64,000 nt of DNA from Sphingorhabdus pulchriflava. Its GTDB lineage: Bacteria > Pseudomonadota > Alphaproteobacteria > Sphingomonadales > Sphingomonadaceae. The notes beneath the pieces were generated by a model. That model ran no database searches. It saw only the letters and a list, made by a program, of their open reading frames with translations, and was not told where the DNA came from. The position numbers and the translations under genes were made by a program. The stretch spans positions 1,922,001 through 1,986,000 of the forward strand of contig NZ_QRGP01000001.1 of NCBI RefSeq assembly GCF_003367235.1. The letters run 5' to 3'. Of this stretch, positions 17,075 through 26,497 are shown piece after piece. Within the stretch, counting starts at the first letter, position 1, and each line of letters starts with the position of its first letter.

Positions 17075-17395
17075 TCAGTCGAGACAGTGGCGGACTACAA
17101 CAACAATGTCTTCAATTTGCTGCGCGCCATTTTTGGCTGCAATACGCACATCATCTCGGTTCCAAATCTTTCGCAGCATCGGTCCAGTCTTGCTTGCCAA
17201 CTGGAACAACGCTTGCCCGACAAAATTAGAACCAATCGTCAGTATCGCAATGTCGATGGTGCACTAGTACGTCAGACCAAAGCACGCCGCAGCACGGCGA
17301 CACACAATCGCATGTCGTTCAAATTCCGCTCGGCTTTCCTGAACGCCGGAGACATGGGTTAGGATGCCTCCGGTTTTGCGGTCATTCCACCGCTT
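17075..17395 (-). other. possible broken coding remnant in a 380-base gap
   Basis: The gap from 17018 to 17399 has no clear gene. On the minus strand, one reading frame is open from 17395 to 17075 except for a single TAG at 17266-17264. It reads as protein-like on both sides (first part ends A-C-F-G-L-T-Y; second part includes I-A-I-L-T-I-G-S-N-F-V-G-Q-A-L and ends V-R-H-C-L-D). There is no ATG with a ribosome site near the upstream end. It may be a pseudogene or an element fragment; the opposite strand also has an overlapping open frame. Codon use is less GC-biased than the neighbours. Confidence 0.25.
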
Positions 17396-17399
17396 TCAC

Positions 17400-18059
17400 T
17401 CAGAACCCCAGAAAGGTCACCTGCTCACCCAAAGGCACGCGCTCGCGCACGAAACCGTTCACGGAATCGCTCTCATCACGATAGCCGATGGCAAGGCCGC
17501 AGAACAGCAGCACATCTTCGCCCAGACCCAGTTGGTCTTTGATCGTCCGGCCATACATCCCCATATATTCCTGCGGGCAGGTATCGAGGCCTTCTTCGCG
17601 ACAAAGCAGCATGATCGTCTGCAACCACATGCCGGTATCGGACCATTGGGCTTCCCTCATCCATTTCGGGAAATGGCAGAGCAACAGCACCGGTGCCCCG
17701 AAAGAAACGAGGTTCGACTGGACGAAATCGGCGCGCTGCTTGCCATCGTCGCGGGCAATCGCCATTGCACCATACATCGCGGCACCCACAGCCTGCAGGC
17801 GGGCCTTGTACTTTTCATGCTTGCCGGGTTCGGAGAAATCATAGTCCATCGGATCGTCGGGCTGGCTGGCAGTCAATCGATCCTGCAATGCCTTGAGCGG
17901 AGCACCTGTGAGGACAGTGGCTTCCCATGGTTGGAAATTGCAGCCCGAAGGCGCCATGCGCGCGCGCTCCAATATGCGCTCGATCGTTTCGAACGGAACC
18001 GGCTTGTCCAGAAACGAACGGATGGAACGGCGGGTGGCGACGGCTTCGGATACCAGCAT
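17400..18059 (-). CDS. nitroreductase family oxidoreductase
   Basis: A 219-residue flavoprotein of the NAD(P)H nitroreductase fold, which binds FMN and reduces nitro-compounds, quinones or flavins. The FMN-binding R-R-S-I-R-S-F near residue 11 and A-R-M-A-P-S-G-C-N-F-Q-P-W are typical, as is the C-terminal G-L-A-I-G-Y segment. The ATG at 18059 has AGGAGAG directly upstream and is preferred to earlier in-frame codons. A perfect palindrome lies 30 bases upstream and may be its operator. Substrate unknown. Confidence 0.88.
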   Translation of the reverse strand: MLVSEAVATRRSIRSFLDKPVPFETIERILERARMAPSGCNFQPWEATVLTGAPLKALQDRLTASQPDDPMDYDFSEPGKHEKYKARLQAVGAAMYGAMAIARDDGKQRADFVQSNLVSFGAPVLLLCHFPKWMREAQWSDTGMWLQTIMLLCREEGLDTCPQEYMGMYGRTIKDQLGLGEDVLLFCGLAIGYRDESDSVNGFVRERVPLGEQVTFLGF

Positions 18060-18088
18060 AAAATCTCTCCTGTTTGCTTTGCGCCCAC

Positions 18089-18108
18089 ATTTAATCGAAC
18101 GATTAAAT
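18089..18108. promoter_or_regulatory. palindromic candidate operator before the nitroreductase gene
   Basis: ATTTAATCG and CGATTAAAT are perfect 9-bp inverted arms around AA, between the divergent nitroreductase and patatin genes. The size and symmetry suit a dimeric repressor site such as TetR or MarR families use. No regulator gene lies beside it. Confidence 0.5.
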
Positions 18109-18219
18109 CCCGCAACTGCTAAAAACACCTATATCTGCAATCACCCATTTCGCGGCCTGTTTGCAAAGGCGCATCGACAAAGCCTTGCACCCCATGCCCT
18201 GCCCTGCCACATCTTGGCG

Positions 18220-20562
18220 ATGCGTGAGAAGGAACTGCGGCTGGCCCTTATCTGCTATGGCGGAGTGAGCCTTGCAGTGTACATGCACGGTATTACGCGC
18301 GAGATCTGGCATCTGGTCCGCGCGAGCCGCGCATTCCTGGAAAACCAGCCGCCCAGCAGTGGCAGTGAAGCTGTCTACCGCGAACTGCTCGAACTTATCG
18401 AAGCCAAATCGGGCACCAAGCTGCGTGTCCTGACCGACATTATTTCAGGCGCGAGTGCCGGGGGCATTAATGGCGTCTTTCTGGCACAAGCCATCACCAC
18501 CGGGCAATCGCTTGAGCCGTTGACCGACCTTTGGCTGCAGAATGCCGATGTCGAGGTGCTGCTTGATCCCGATGCGCGGCCGCTGTCACGTTTCTCCAAA
18601 TTCTGGGCCGCACCGATCGCCTGGGCGATATTGCGGCGGCGTGGGGGTGCTGTGGAACGCACCGTGGCTGCCGAAGCGCAGGATGAGGTCGCGACCAAGC
18701 TGTCAGGCTTCGTCCGTGCGCGCTGGTTCCAGCCGCCCTTCGGCGGGCGCGTCTTCTCGACCCTGTTGCTCGATGCACTGCAGGCGATGGAGGCGCAGGG
18801 TTTTACCCGCCCTCTGCTCCCGGCAGGCCAGCCGCTCGACCTGTTCGTTACTGTCACCGATTTTCACGGCCACCGCGAACAGTTGCAGTTGAACAGTCCC
18901 TCCAATGTGACCGAAAATGAGCACCGCCTGACGATCGGCTTTTCGACGCGCGGGCAGGATGCGGGGATGCTCGCCCACCAGGCCGAGCTGGTTTTCGCGG
19001 CGCGTTCGACCGCCAGCTTTCCTGGTGCCTTCCCGCCCTTCACTGTGCGCGAGCTCGACGGACTGTTGCTGAGCCGCGCGGTCGTTTGGGACGAACGCGA
19101 GGCCTTCCTCAAGCGCATCTTGCCGCAGCAGTTCGAGGCAGGAAGTGCCGAGGACGCCTTCCTGATCGACGGTTCGGTTCTCGCCAATGCGCCTTTTGCC
19201 CAAGCTATCGACGCGCTGCGCAACCGGCCTGCCCGGCGCGAGGTTGACCGGCGTTTCGTCTATATAGATCCCAAGCCGGGCATGCCGAGCTTTCGCGTGC
19301 GTGGGCGCGGCAAGACCGCAGATGGGCATTTGAAACCACCCGGCTTCTTCTCCACCATCTTCGGTGCAACGTCGGACATCCCGCGAGAACAGCCGATCCG
19401 CGACAGCTTGACCGCGATTGAGGGGCGTTCCCAACGCATCGCCCGCATGCGCGAGATCACCGAGCATCTGGAGGTCGAGGTCGAGCATATGATTGAGGTG
19501 ATGCTCGGTAAGACATGGTTCCTGACCAAGCCGACGCCCGAACGCCTGCGCAAGTGGCGGCTGACGATGCTGCAGAAATCGGCAGCGGCGACCGGCTATA
19601 GTTATCCGGCCTATGCGCATTTGCGGATGATGGGCGTGCTGGATGATCTGGCCGCCACCGCGCGTCGGCTCTGCCCTGATGCGCGGCAGGAACATTGCCG
19701 CCTGCTGCGAGACGCGCTGTGGGGTGAAGTGCGCCGACGGGGGCTCGACAAGCTGACTGGCCCCAAAGGCAGGGTGATGGCTGCGGAATCGATGCTCTTT
19801 TTCCGCGCGCAGGACGTCCGCTTCCGCATTCGCCGCCTGCGTTTCCTTGCCCGGAAACTAGCCGAAGATGTCGAGGTTATGGCCGAGGTTCCAGCGGCGG
19901 TGGCAGACCGGCTGAGGCAGGCAATCTATGCCTCGCTCGCCCATTTCCTCGAGGTTGAAACCTCAGAATATCTAGGCGCGGATGTGGCCGAGGCGGTCCG
20001 CAATGGCGTCGAAAATCCCGCAGCCCTGCTCGATCTGCTCGCCGAGCGGCGCAATCTGGAGGCAGGCGATGCCGCCACCGACGCCGCGCTTATCGCCGCT
20101 CTCACCGACATGCCCGACGCCGCGACGCGTACCATATTGCTCGGTTATCTCGGCTATATCCTCTACGACATCGCGACCCTGCCCTTGCTGCAGGGCGAAG
20201 GGCAGGACGAGTTTGACCCGATCAAGGTCGACCGCATCTCCCCCGACGATGCGACGACCATCCGCAAAGGCGGGGCCGCCGCCACGCTGAAGGGCATCGA
20301 GTTCAACAATTTCGGCGCCTTTTTCAGCCGCGCTTATCGCGAGAATGACTATCTCTGGGGCCGCCTGCACGGCATCGACCGGCTGATCGATATCGTGCTG
20401 TCGTCCATGCCCGGCACGGTATCAGCCGAACAGGCCGAGGTACTGGCGATCAAGAAAAGGGCTTTTGAAGCCGTGCTGGAGGCCGAAGCGCCGAGGTTGA
20501 AACGGATTCAGCCCTTGATCGAGGAACTGCGCGCGGAGATTGCGGCGATCACGCCGGCTTAA
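18220..20562 (+). CDS. large patatin-like phospholipase (DUF3376 type)
   Basis: A 780-residue protein with an N-terminal patatin domain: glycine-rich oxyanion loop (C-Y-G-G-V-S-L), nucleophile serine in G-A-S-A-G-G near residue 78, and catalytic aspartate in L-I-D-G-S about 320 residues in. The long C-terminal helical half matches patatin-related proteins carrying DUF3376, found in alphaproteobacteria and mycobacteria. Predicted activity is acyl-ester hydrolysis on membrane lipids, inferred from the family. The ATG at 18220 is chosen because M-R-E-K-E-L-R-L-A-L is the usual domain start; no strong ribosome site precedes it. Its last 14 bases overlap the convergent hydrolase gene. Confidence 0.85.
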   Translation: MREKELRLALICYGGVSLAVYMHGITREIWHLVRASRAFLENQPPSSGSEAVYRELLELIEAKSGTKLRVLTDIISGASAGGINGVFLAQAITTGQSLEPLTDLWLQNADVEVLLDPDARPLSRFSKFWAAPIAWAILRRRGGAVERTVAAEAQDEVATKLSGFVRARWFQPPFGGRVFSTLLLDALQAMEAQGFTRPLLPAGQPLDLFVTVTDFHGHREQLQLNSPSNVTENEHRLTIGFSTRGQDAGMLAHQAELVFAARSTASFPGAFPPFTVRELDGLLLSRAVVWDEREAFLKRILPQQFEAGSAEDAFLIDGSVLANAPFAQAIDALRNRPARREVDRRFVYIDPKPGMPSFRVRGRGKTADGHLKPPGFFSTIFGATSDIPREQPIRDSLTAIEGRSQRIARMREITEHLEVEVEHMIEVMLGKTWFLTKPTPERLRKWRLTMLQKSAAATGYSYPAYAHLRMMGVLDDLAATARRLCPDARQEHCRLLRDALWGEVRRRGLDKLTGPKGRVMAAESMLFFRAQDVRFRIRRLRFLARKLAEDVEVMAEVPAAVADRLRQAIYASLAHFLEVETSEYLGADVAEAVRNGVENPAALLDLLAERRNLEAGDAATDAALIAALTDMPDAATRTILLGYLGYILYDIATLPLLQGEGQDEFDPIKVDRISPDDATTIRKGGAAATLKGIEFNNFGAFFSRAYRENDYLWGRLHGIDRLIDIVLSSMPGTVSAEQAEVLAIKKRAFEAVLEAEAPRLKRIQPLIEELRAEIAAITPA

Positions 20563-21442
20563 GCGTTCCGTACACCATCTCGATAAAGCGATCCGCCGTG
20601 ATGAACCCGCTGGGGTTCACGCCATAGCCATCGGCGGGCTTCATCGCCTTGATCTCTTCGAGCGTCTTACCCGACTTTATTGCGCCATCTATTTTACCGA
20701 CAATCGCCGATACCATGTCGCGATAGGCCAGCAGCTCGGCCTTGCTCGCCACCGGGCCGTGGCCGGGAATGATCTTGGTCTGGTCATCGGCCATCGCCAA
20801 CACCTTCTCCGCCGCCGCAATCACCCCGCGCACATCGCCGCTACTGCTGCGGTCGACAAAGGGAAAGCTCATCTTGTGAAAGAACAGGTCGCCCATGTGG
20901 ATCACGTTGGACTTGGTCCAGTGAACGATGCTGTCGCCATCGGTATGCGCGGGCGGGACGGAGATGACGCGCACTTCTTCGCCATTGAGATGCAGCTTCA
21001 GGCCTTCGGCATAGGTAATCACCGGTAGCGCCACTTTGGGGCTGGCCTTGACCTCACCAAAGGGCGTCTTCTGATCGCTGGCCATCCGAACGCGAACATT
21101 GTCGTGCGCCATGATCACCGCGCCTGCCTTGCCGAAATTCTCGTTGCCGCCGCTATGGTCGCCATGCCAGTGGGTGTTGATCAGGAATTTGACCGGGCTA
21201 GCGCCCAGACCTGCAACAGCCGCCTGAATCTTTGGCGTCAGCGGTGCATATTGATCGTCAATCAAAACGGTGCCGTCTTCACCATGCGAGACGCCGATAT
21301 TGCCGCCCGCACCGAACAGCACCGAAACGCCGGGGGCCAATTGCTCGGCCTTGACCTCGACCTTGCTGAAATCCTGCTGCGCACAGAGTGGACTGGCGAT
21401 GACAGTGGTAAACAGGGCAGCGGCAAACAGACGCTTGATCAT
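20549..21442 (-). CDS. periplasmic metallo-beta-lactamase-fold hydrolase
   Basis: A 297-residue exported zinc hydrolase. A signal peptide ends near P-L-C-A-Q-Q. The metal-binding motif H-W-H-G-D-H (in N-T-H-W-H-G-D-H-S-G-G), the later H in P-P-A-H-T-D-G-D, and P-G-H-G-P-V complete the dinuclear site. This layout resembles the SoxH and QuiP-like hydrolases more than true beta-lactamases. The substrate cannot be told. The stop overlaps the patatin gene by 14 bases, and it lies 21 bases downstream of the Tat-exported lysozyme-like gene. Confidence 0.85.
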   Translation of the reverse strand: MIKRLFAAALFTTVIASPLCAQQDFSKVEVKAEQLAPGVSVLFGAGGNIGVSHGEDGTVLIDDQYAPLTPKIQAAVAGLGASPVKFLINTHWHGDHSGGNENFGKAGAVIMAHDNVRVRMASDQKTPFGEVKASPKVALPVITYAEGLKLHLNGEEVRVISVPPAHTDGDSIVHWTKSNVIHMGDLFFHKMSFPFVDRSSSGDVRGVIAAAEKVLAMADDQTKIIPGHGPVASKAELLAYRDMVSAIVGKIDGAIKSGKTLEEIKAMKPADGYGVNPSGFITADRFIEMVYGTLKPA

Positions 21443-21463
21443 GGCTACTCTCCTCAGATCGGA

Positions 21464-22651
21464 TCAGGTCGCTGCTTCTAGCTTGATTTCCTCCGCATCG
21501 GCGAGAAGTTTCAGCATCACCGCCGCACCGCATTGCTGGGACTTCGCGGTATGGCTGAATTTTCCATCGGCGACGAACTTACCGCGCTCATAATGGTTGG
21601 AAAAGCTCCACAAATAGGGGGTCGGCACTCCAAGCCCGCGATAGCCAAGACCATTATAGGCCTCGAGCCGATAGAGCGTGCGTTCGAGGCTCCAATCCTT
21701 TTGTCCGGTATAGCCGAGCAACCGCAACGCATCGTTCGCGCTCGACTCCCAGTCCGATGGAGGCAGCCATTTGGTCGGGCGGCCTGCAGGCACCTGTCGC
21801 GTGCGCGCCGTCAGCGGGAAATCGCCATTGTGCAGGTGCGCACGGAAATTGAAACTCGCCTCTGGTCCGTGGGTGACCGCGATGAAATACCAGGGAACGC
21901 CTGTTTGAGCCTCGACCTTTTCATAACGGCTGCGTGCTTTACGGATCAGATCAAGATGCCAGTCTACGGTCTCCCGATATTGCGGACGCACCGTCAGTTT
22001 GCGGAACAGCCGTGCATATTCGGCCTTGAGTGCAGTAAATTCGCGCGATTTGCTCAAAGGACGGTCGAGTTCGTCGATAATCGGCACGGTTGCAGCTTCG
22101 GCAGGTGCTGGAGTGGTTGGCAGCGGCGGGGCACCGGGAACAAAGATGATTTCACCTTGCGGCGTTTCAGGCTGGACCAGATAGCGCTGCTTTTCCGGCA
22201 GAAACGGTTTCACACCAGCGTCGCCGAAACCCAATTTGAGCGCTTCGGGCAGTTCGTGCTGGCTTTGATGCAGTTCGGCGAGCAATTCGCCAGCCTTGTC
22301 GGCAAAAGGAGGATCAATATCCTCGCTTCGGTCAATCAGCGCAACCAGGCGCGGCATCGCCATCTGATAGAGCGAATCCGCCAAATCGGAGAGCGACTGT
22401 CCTTTGCGCGTTTCGAGGGGTGAGTTGGGCAGACCTTTGCGGTCGGCTTCGCGTTCCAGTTGAACCACGGCTTCGGCAATACGCAGATAGTTTAATGGCT
22501 TGCGCGGGATCAACTCGATGACCTGTTTCGGTAAGTCGAGCCCGAGGATGCGGCCGTCCTGCGCAAATACACGCTGGCCAATGAACGATGCAATCACACC
22601 GCCACCGGCCAGCTTCAAAAAATCGCGTTTGTCGAAACCCTTGCCCGCCAT
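21464..22651 (-). CDS. Tat-exported lysozyme-like protein
   Basis: A 395-residue protein with a twin-arginine-like signal (K-R-D-F-L-K-L-A-G-G-G, with one arginine preceded by lysine) ending near V-F-A-Q-D. Residues about 50-200 carry a helical region and a proline-rich linker. The C-terminal 150 residues resemble lysozyme-fold domains of phage and cyanobacterial proteins: V-P-W-Y-F-I-A-V-T-H, F-R-A-H-L-H-N-G-D, E-A-Y-N-G-L-G-Y-R and S-N-H-Y-E-R-G-K-F-V-A-D-G. A role in cutting cell-wall glycan is inferred from this resemblance; the catalytic glutamate is not certain. Confidence 0.68.
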   Translation of the reverse strand: MAGKGFDKRDFLKLAGGGVIASFIGQRVFAQDGRILGLDLPKQVIELIPRKPLNYLRIAEAVVQLEREADRKGLPNSPLETRKGQSLSDLADSLYQMAMPRLVALIDRSEDIDPPFADKAGELLAELHQSQHELPEALKLGFGDAGVKPFLPEKQRYLVQPETPQGEIIFVPGAPPLPTTPAPAEAATVPIIDELDRPLSKSREFTALKAEYARLFRKLTVRPQYRETVDWHLDLIRKARSRYEKVEAQTGVPWYFIAVTHGPEASFNFRAHLHNGDFPLTARTRQVPAGRPTKWLPPSDWESSANDALRLLGYTGQKDWSLERTLYRLEAYNGLGYRGLGVPTPYLWSFSNHYERGKFVADGKFSHTAKSQQCGAAVMLKLLADAEEIKLEAAT

Positions 22652-22718
22652 CGACTCGCTCCCATCGAAGCGAGCATAACATTGGGCATAAAGCGAGTCT
22701 TGTGCCCGCCTGCAGATT

Positions 22719-23849
22719 TTACTCGGTCAAATCGTCCCAGAATTCCTTGACCTTGTCGAAGAAACCGCGCGACTGCGGGCATTCCTCGCCGGTTTCCGTC
22801 TCGCGGAATTCGCAGAGCAATTCCTTTTGCCGTGCGGTTAATCTTGTCGGGGTCTCGACGTCGATCTGGATGACAAGGTCGCCCCTGCCGCGTCCTTGCA
22901 ACACAGGCATGCCCGCACCGCGGACGCGAAGCTGCTTGCCCGACTGTATGCCTTCGGGGATGTTGACACTGTGCTTGCTGCCATCAGGTCCGGGGATTTC
23001 GATTTCACCGCCCAGCGCCGCTTTGGTGAAGCTGATCGGCGCGCGGCAAAACAGCGTTGTTCCGTCGCGTTCGAAAACCTTGTGTCGGGCAATATGCATG
23101 AAGATGTAGAGGTCGCCCGCAGGCGCACCGTTCGGCCCCGCTTCGCCCTTGCCAGCCACACGGATACGTGTGCCTTCATCGACACCGGGAGGGATCGTGA
23201 CTTCAATCTTCTGCCGCTCGTCTACCCGGCCTTCACCACCGCATTTGCGGCATGGATCTTCGATCACTTCGCCGCGACCATGGCAGGTCGGGCAGGTACG
23301 TTCGACGACAAAAAAGCCCTGCTGCGCGCGCACCTTGCCATGTCCGCCGCATAAATTGCAGCGCCTGGTGCTGGTGCCGGGCTTCGCACCCGTGCCTTCG
23401 CAGTCACCACATTTCGCCGCAACATCGATCGCGATTTCGGTGGTGCGCCCGTGGAACGCATCTTCAAGGCTGATTTCGAGGTCATAGCGCAAATCAGCAC
23501 CACGCACCGGCCCACGCTGGCGTCCGCCGCCAAAGGCGTCGCCGAAAAAGCTTTCAAAAATGTCGGAGAAGTCGCCAAAGCCGGCACCGCCACGGGCGCC
23601 GCCATTCCCCATCCCGCCATTTTCAAAGGCCGCCTTGCCGAAACGGTCATAGGCTGCGCGTTTTTGCGGGTCTTTCAGGACATCATAGGCTTCGTTGATG
23701 GCCTTGAACTTGGCTTCGGATTTGTCGCATCCCGGATTGCGATCCGGATGGCATTCCATCGCCAAGCGCCGATAGGCGGTCTTCAGCGTCTTTTCATCCG
23801 CCGTCCGCTCTACTTCGAGCAATTCATAATAATCGATATCGAGGCTCAC
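22719..23849 (-). CDS. dnaJ: chaperone DnaJ
   Basis: DnaJ delivers unfolded clients to DnaK and stimulates its ATPase. The 376-residue product has the J domain with H-P-D (about residue 34), a Gly-rich linker, and four C-x-x-C-x-G-x-G zinc repeats (C-G-D-C, C-N-L-C, C-P-T-C, C-R-K-C; about 145-215). The C-terminal client-binding domains follow. The GTG start has GGAGGG nine bases upstream. It lies 67 bases after dnaK, and the two are probably co-transcribed. Confidence 0.97.
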   Translation of the reverse strand: MSLDIDYYELLEVERTADEKTLKTAYRRLAMECHPDRNPGCDKSEAKFKAINEAYDVLKDPQKRAAYDRFGKAAFENGGMGNGGARGGAGFGDFSDIFESFFGDAFGGGRQRGPVRGADLRYDLEISLEDAFHGRTTEIAIDVAAKCGDCEGTGAKPGTSTRRCNLCGGHGKVRAQQGFFVVERTCPTCHGRGEVIEDPCRKCGGEGRVDERQKIEVTIPPGVDEGTRIRVAGKGEAGPNGAPAGDLYIFMHIARHKVFERDGTTLFCRAPISFTKAALGGEIEIPGPDGSKHSVNIPEGIQSGKQLRVRGAGMPVLQGRGRGDLVIQIDVETPTRLTARQKELLCEFRETETGEECPQSRGFFDKVKEFWDDLTE

Positions 23850-23916
23850 GACCGACGTCCCTCCGTTCGCTGACCGCCACCCCGCACATGGCAGAAGTGA
23901 CGGTCACCGGTAATCA

Positions 23917-25821
23917 TCAGTCTTTTTTGTCTTCGTCGACTTCGGAGAATTCGGCATCGACGACATCATCGTCAGCCGGGGATTCTTCCGAAGGAGCAGC
24001 AGAAGCGCCGACCGCCTGTTCCTGTTCGTAGATCGCCTGCCCCATCTTCATCGCGACCTGGGCCAAGGCATTCGCCTTTTCCTTCATCGCTTCGGGGTCG
24101 CCGCCTTCGATGGCTGCCTTGGTTTCGCCCATGGCGGCCTCGATTTCAGCTTTAAGGCCAGCGTCAATCTTGTCACCATGCTCTTCAAGCTGCTTTTCGG
24201 TGCTGTGAACAAGGCTTTCGGCATTGTTCCTGGCTTCGGCAGCCTCGCGGCGCTTCTTGTCTTCTTCGGCAAACTGCTCGGCATCGCGGACCATCTGGTC
24301 GATGTCGGCATCGGACAGACCACCAGATGCTTGGATCTTGATCTGCTGTTCTTTGCCGGTGCCCTTGTCCTTGGCGGTCACGCTGACCAGACCGTTGGCG
24401 TCGATGTCGAAGGTCACTTCGATCTGCGGAACGCCGCGCGGAGCGGGCGGAATGCCAACAAGGTCGAAATTACCCAGCAGCTTGTTATCAGCCGCCATTT
24501 CACGCTCGCCCTGGAACACGCGGATCGTCACGGCGTTCTGGTTGTCGTCCGCCGTCGAGTAAACCTGCGACTTCTTGGTCGGGATCGTGGTGTTGCGGTC
24601 GATCATGCGGGTGAACACGCCGCCCAGCGTTTCGATGCCGAGCGACAGCGGGGTCACGTCGAGCAGCAGCACGTCCTTGACGTCGCCCTGCAGCACGCCC
24701 GCCTGAATGGCAGCACCCATGGCAACGACTTCGTCGGGGTTCACACCGACATGCGGTTCCTTGCCAAAGAAGGCTTTTACGACTTCGCGCACCTTCGGCA
24801 TGCGGGTCATACCGCCGACCATCACGACTTCGTCAATCGCGTCAGCCTTCAGGCCCGCGTCCGCCAGCGCCTTTTTGCAAGGCTCCAACGTGCGCTTGAT
24901 CAGGTCGTCGACCAGCTTTTCGAGGTCTGCACGGCTGATATTCTTCACCAAGTGCTTCGGACCGTTCTGGTCCGCCGTGATGAACGGCAGGTTGACTTCG
25001 GTCGTCTGCGCCGAGCTCAGTTCGATCTTCGCCTTTTCAGCAGCTTCCTTCAGGCGCTGCAGCGCGAGCTTGTCCTTGGTCAGGTCAATGCCTTCGGCCT
25101 TCTGGAAATCGGCTGCGAGGAATTCGACCAGTTTGCTGTCGAAATCTTCACCACCCAGGAAGGTGTCGCCATTGGTCGACTTTACCTCGAACACGCCGTC
25201 GCCAACTTCGAGGACCGAAATATCGAACGTACCGCCACCAAGGTCATAAACCGCGATGGTCTTGTTCTCATCCTTGTCGAGGCCATAGGCGAGCGCTGCT
25301 GCTGTCGGTTCGTTGATGATGCGCAGCACTTCAAGACCGGCAATCTGGCCGGCGTCTTTGGTTGCCTGACGTTGGGCGTCGTTGAAGTAAGCGGGAACGG
25401 TGATGACCGCCTGCGTTACGGTTTCGCCCAGATAGGCTTCTGCCGTTTCCTTCATCTTCTGCAGGGTGAAGGCGCTGATCTGTGACGGGGAGTAATCTTC
25501 TCCACCCGCCTTGACCCATGCGTCGCCATTCTTGCCCTTGACGATGTTATAGGGGACGAGTTCCATGTCCTTCTTGGTCATGGGGTCGTCAAAGCGGCGG
25601 CCGATCAGGCGCTTCACCGCGTAAATCGTGTTGTCCGGATTGGTGACCGCCTGGCGCTTGGCGGGCTGGCCGATCAGGCGCTCACCATCTTTCGCAAAGG
25701 CGACGATAGACGGCGTCGTGCGCGCGCCTTCCGCATTTTCAATAACTTTCGGCTGGCCGCCTTCCATCACAGCAACGCAGCTGTTTGTGGTGCCCAGATC
25801 GATACCAATAACTTTTGCCAT
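23917..25821 (-). CDS. dnaK: chaperone DnaK (Hsp70)
   Basis: DnaK is the ATP-driven Hsp70 chaperone. The 634-residue product begins [14 protein letters not shown], carries the ATPase core, the linker [10 protein letters not shown], the substrate domain, and an acidic C-terminal tail. A heat-shock-type promoter (CTTG-N18-CTATAT) stands about 80 bases before its start. dnaJ follows directly; grpE is about 6 kb away with a matching promoter. Confident. Confidence 0.98.
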   Translation of the reverse strand: MAKVIGIDLGTTNSCVAVMEGGQPKVIENAEGARTTPSIVAFAKDGERLIGQPAKRQAVTNPDNTIYAVKRLIGRRFDDPMTKKDMELVPYNIVKGKNGDAWVKAGGEDYSPSQISAFTLQKMKETAEAYLGETVTQAVITVPAYFNDAQRQATKDAGQIAGLEVLRIINEPTAAALAYGLDKDENKTIAVYDLGGGTFDISVLEVGDGVFEVKSTNGDTFLGGEDFDSKLVEFLAADFQKAEGIDLTKDKLALQRLKEAAEKAKIELSSAQTTEVNLPFITADQNGPKHLVKNISRADLEKLVDDLIKRTLEPCKKALADAGLKADAIDEVVMVGGMTRMPKVREVVKAFFGKEPHVGVNPDEVVAMGAAIQAGVLQGDVKDVLLLDVTPLSLGIETLGGVFTRMIDRNTTIPTKKSQVYSTADDNQNAVTIRVFQGEREMAADNKLLGNFDLVGIPPAPRGVPQIEVTFDIDANGLVSVTAKDKGTGKEQQIKIQASGGLSDADIDQMVRDAEQFAEEDKKRREAAEARNNAESLVHSTEKQLEEHGDKIDAGLKAEIEAAMGETKAAIEGGDPEAMKEKANALAQVAMKMGQAIYEQEQAVGASAAPSEESPADDDVVDAEFSEVDEDKKD

Positions 25822-25902
25822 TACATTCTACCCCGATAACTAAATTAGCCCTGTTTTTGGCGAGCAGCCCTATCAGGCACTGCAGCCAAACATGCGAGGG
25901 CG

Positions 25903-25930
25903 ATATAGGTGGCAAATTGCTTGGCACAAG
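25903..25930 (-). promoter_or_regulatory. candidate RpoH (heat-shock) promoter of dnaK
   Basis: On the minus strand, CTTG at 25930-25927 and CTATAT at 25908-25903 are 18 bases apart, fitting the alphaproteobacterial sigma-32 consensus. The same words with the same spacing stand before grpE. Confidence 0.65.
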
Positions 25931-26002
25931 GCTTCGCGCGGCTTACATTGTCAAAAAGGCGGGCAATGCCCCGTTTCTGAACGGAAAAGTCAAAGCGGAA
26001 AG

Positions 26003-26497
26003 ATGATGACAATGCTGAACATGCGCGCACGATTGGGACTGCTAGCCGCTCCGTTGCTGGTGACGATGCTCTCCAGCTGCGGCCCCACACCACAACTTCG
26101 CGTCCACGACGCGGTGGTCAAGCTGAACCCGGTCGATAGCAATCCGTCGGCCATGTATTTCACGATCCGCGGCGGGCCCAAGGACGTCTATCTGATGTCG
26201 GTCACCTCGCGTTCGGTGCTGCGCACCGAAATGCACGAGAGCAAGGTCGATCCCAAGACCGGCGCGATGACTATGGCGCCACTGACCCGCGTTTTCATCC
26301 CGGCTGACGGCAAGGTCGAATTCAAACGCGGCGGCAAGCATGTAATGGTCTGGGGTGTCAATTTGGTCGGCCGCCGACTGGGTGAGATGGAAACGCAGTT
26401 TCTGTTTTCAAACAATGAACGCATCCTCGTCAAAGCTCGTGTCGAGGAAATGGACGGCCGCGAACCCGACGAGAAGACAGGCCATAACAACCACTGA
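26003..26497 (+). CDS. copper chaperone PCu(A)C-like lipoprotein
   Basis: A 164-residue exported protein of the PCu(A)C (DUF461) family, which binds Cu(I) in the periplasm and supplies cytochrome oxidase. An N-terminal hydrophobic stretch ends in a lipobox-like L-S-S-C, so it is probably lipid-anchored. The metal motif is present as M-H-E, then M-T-M, then H-V-M. The first M of the M-T-M pair sits 11 residues after the H; 21 residues separate the second M from H-V-M. The motif is therefore two residues longer than the usual H-X10-M-X21-H-X-M. Several ATG codons (26003, 26006, 26012) are possible. Overlaps the next gene by one base (TGATG). Confidence 0.82.
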   Translation: MMTMLNMRARLGLLAAPLLVTMLSSCGPTPQLRVHDAVVKLNPVDSNPSAMYFTIRGGPKDVYLMSVTSRSVLRTEMHESKVDPKTGAMTMAPLTRVFIPADGKVEFKRGGKHVMVWGVNLVGRRLGEMETQFLFSNNERILVKARVEEMDGREPDEKTGHNNH

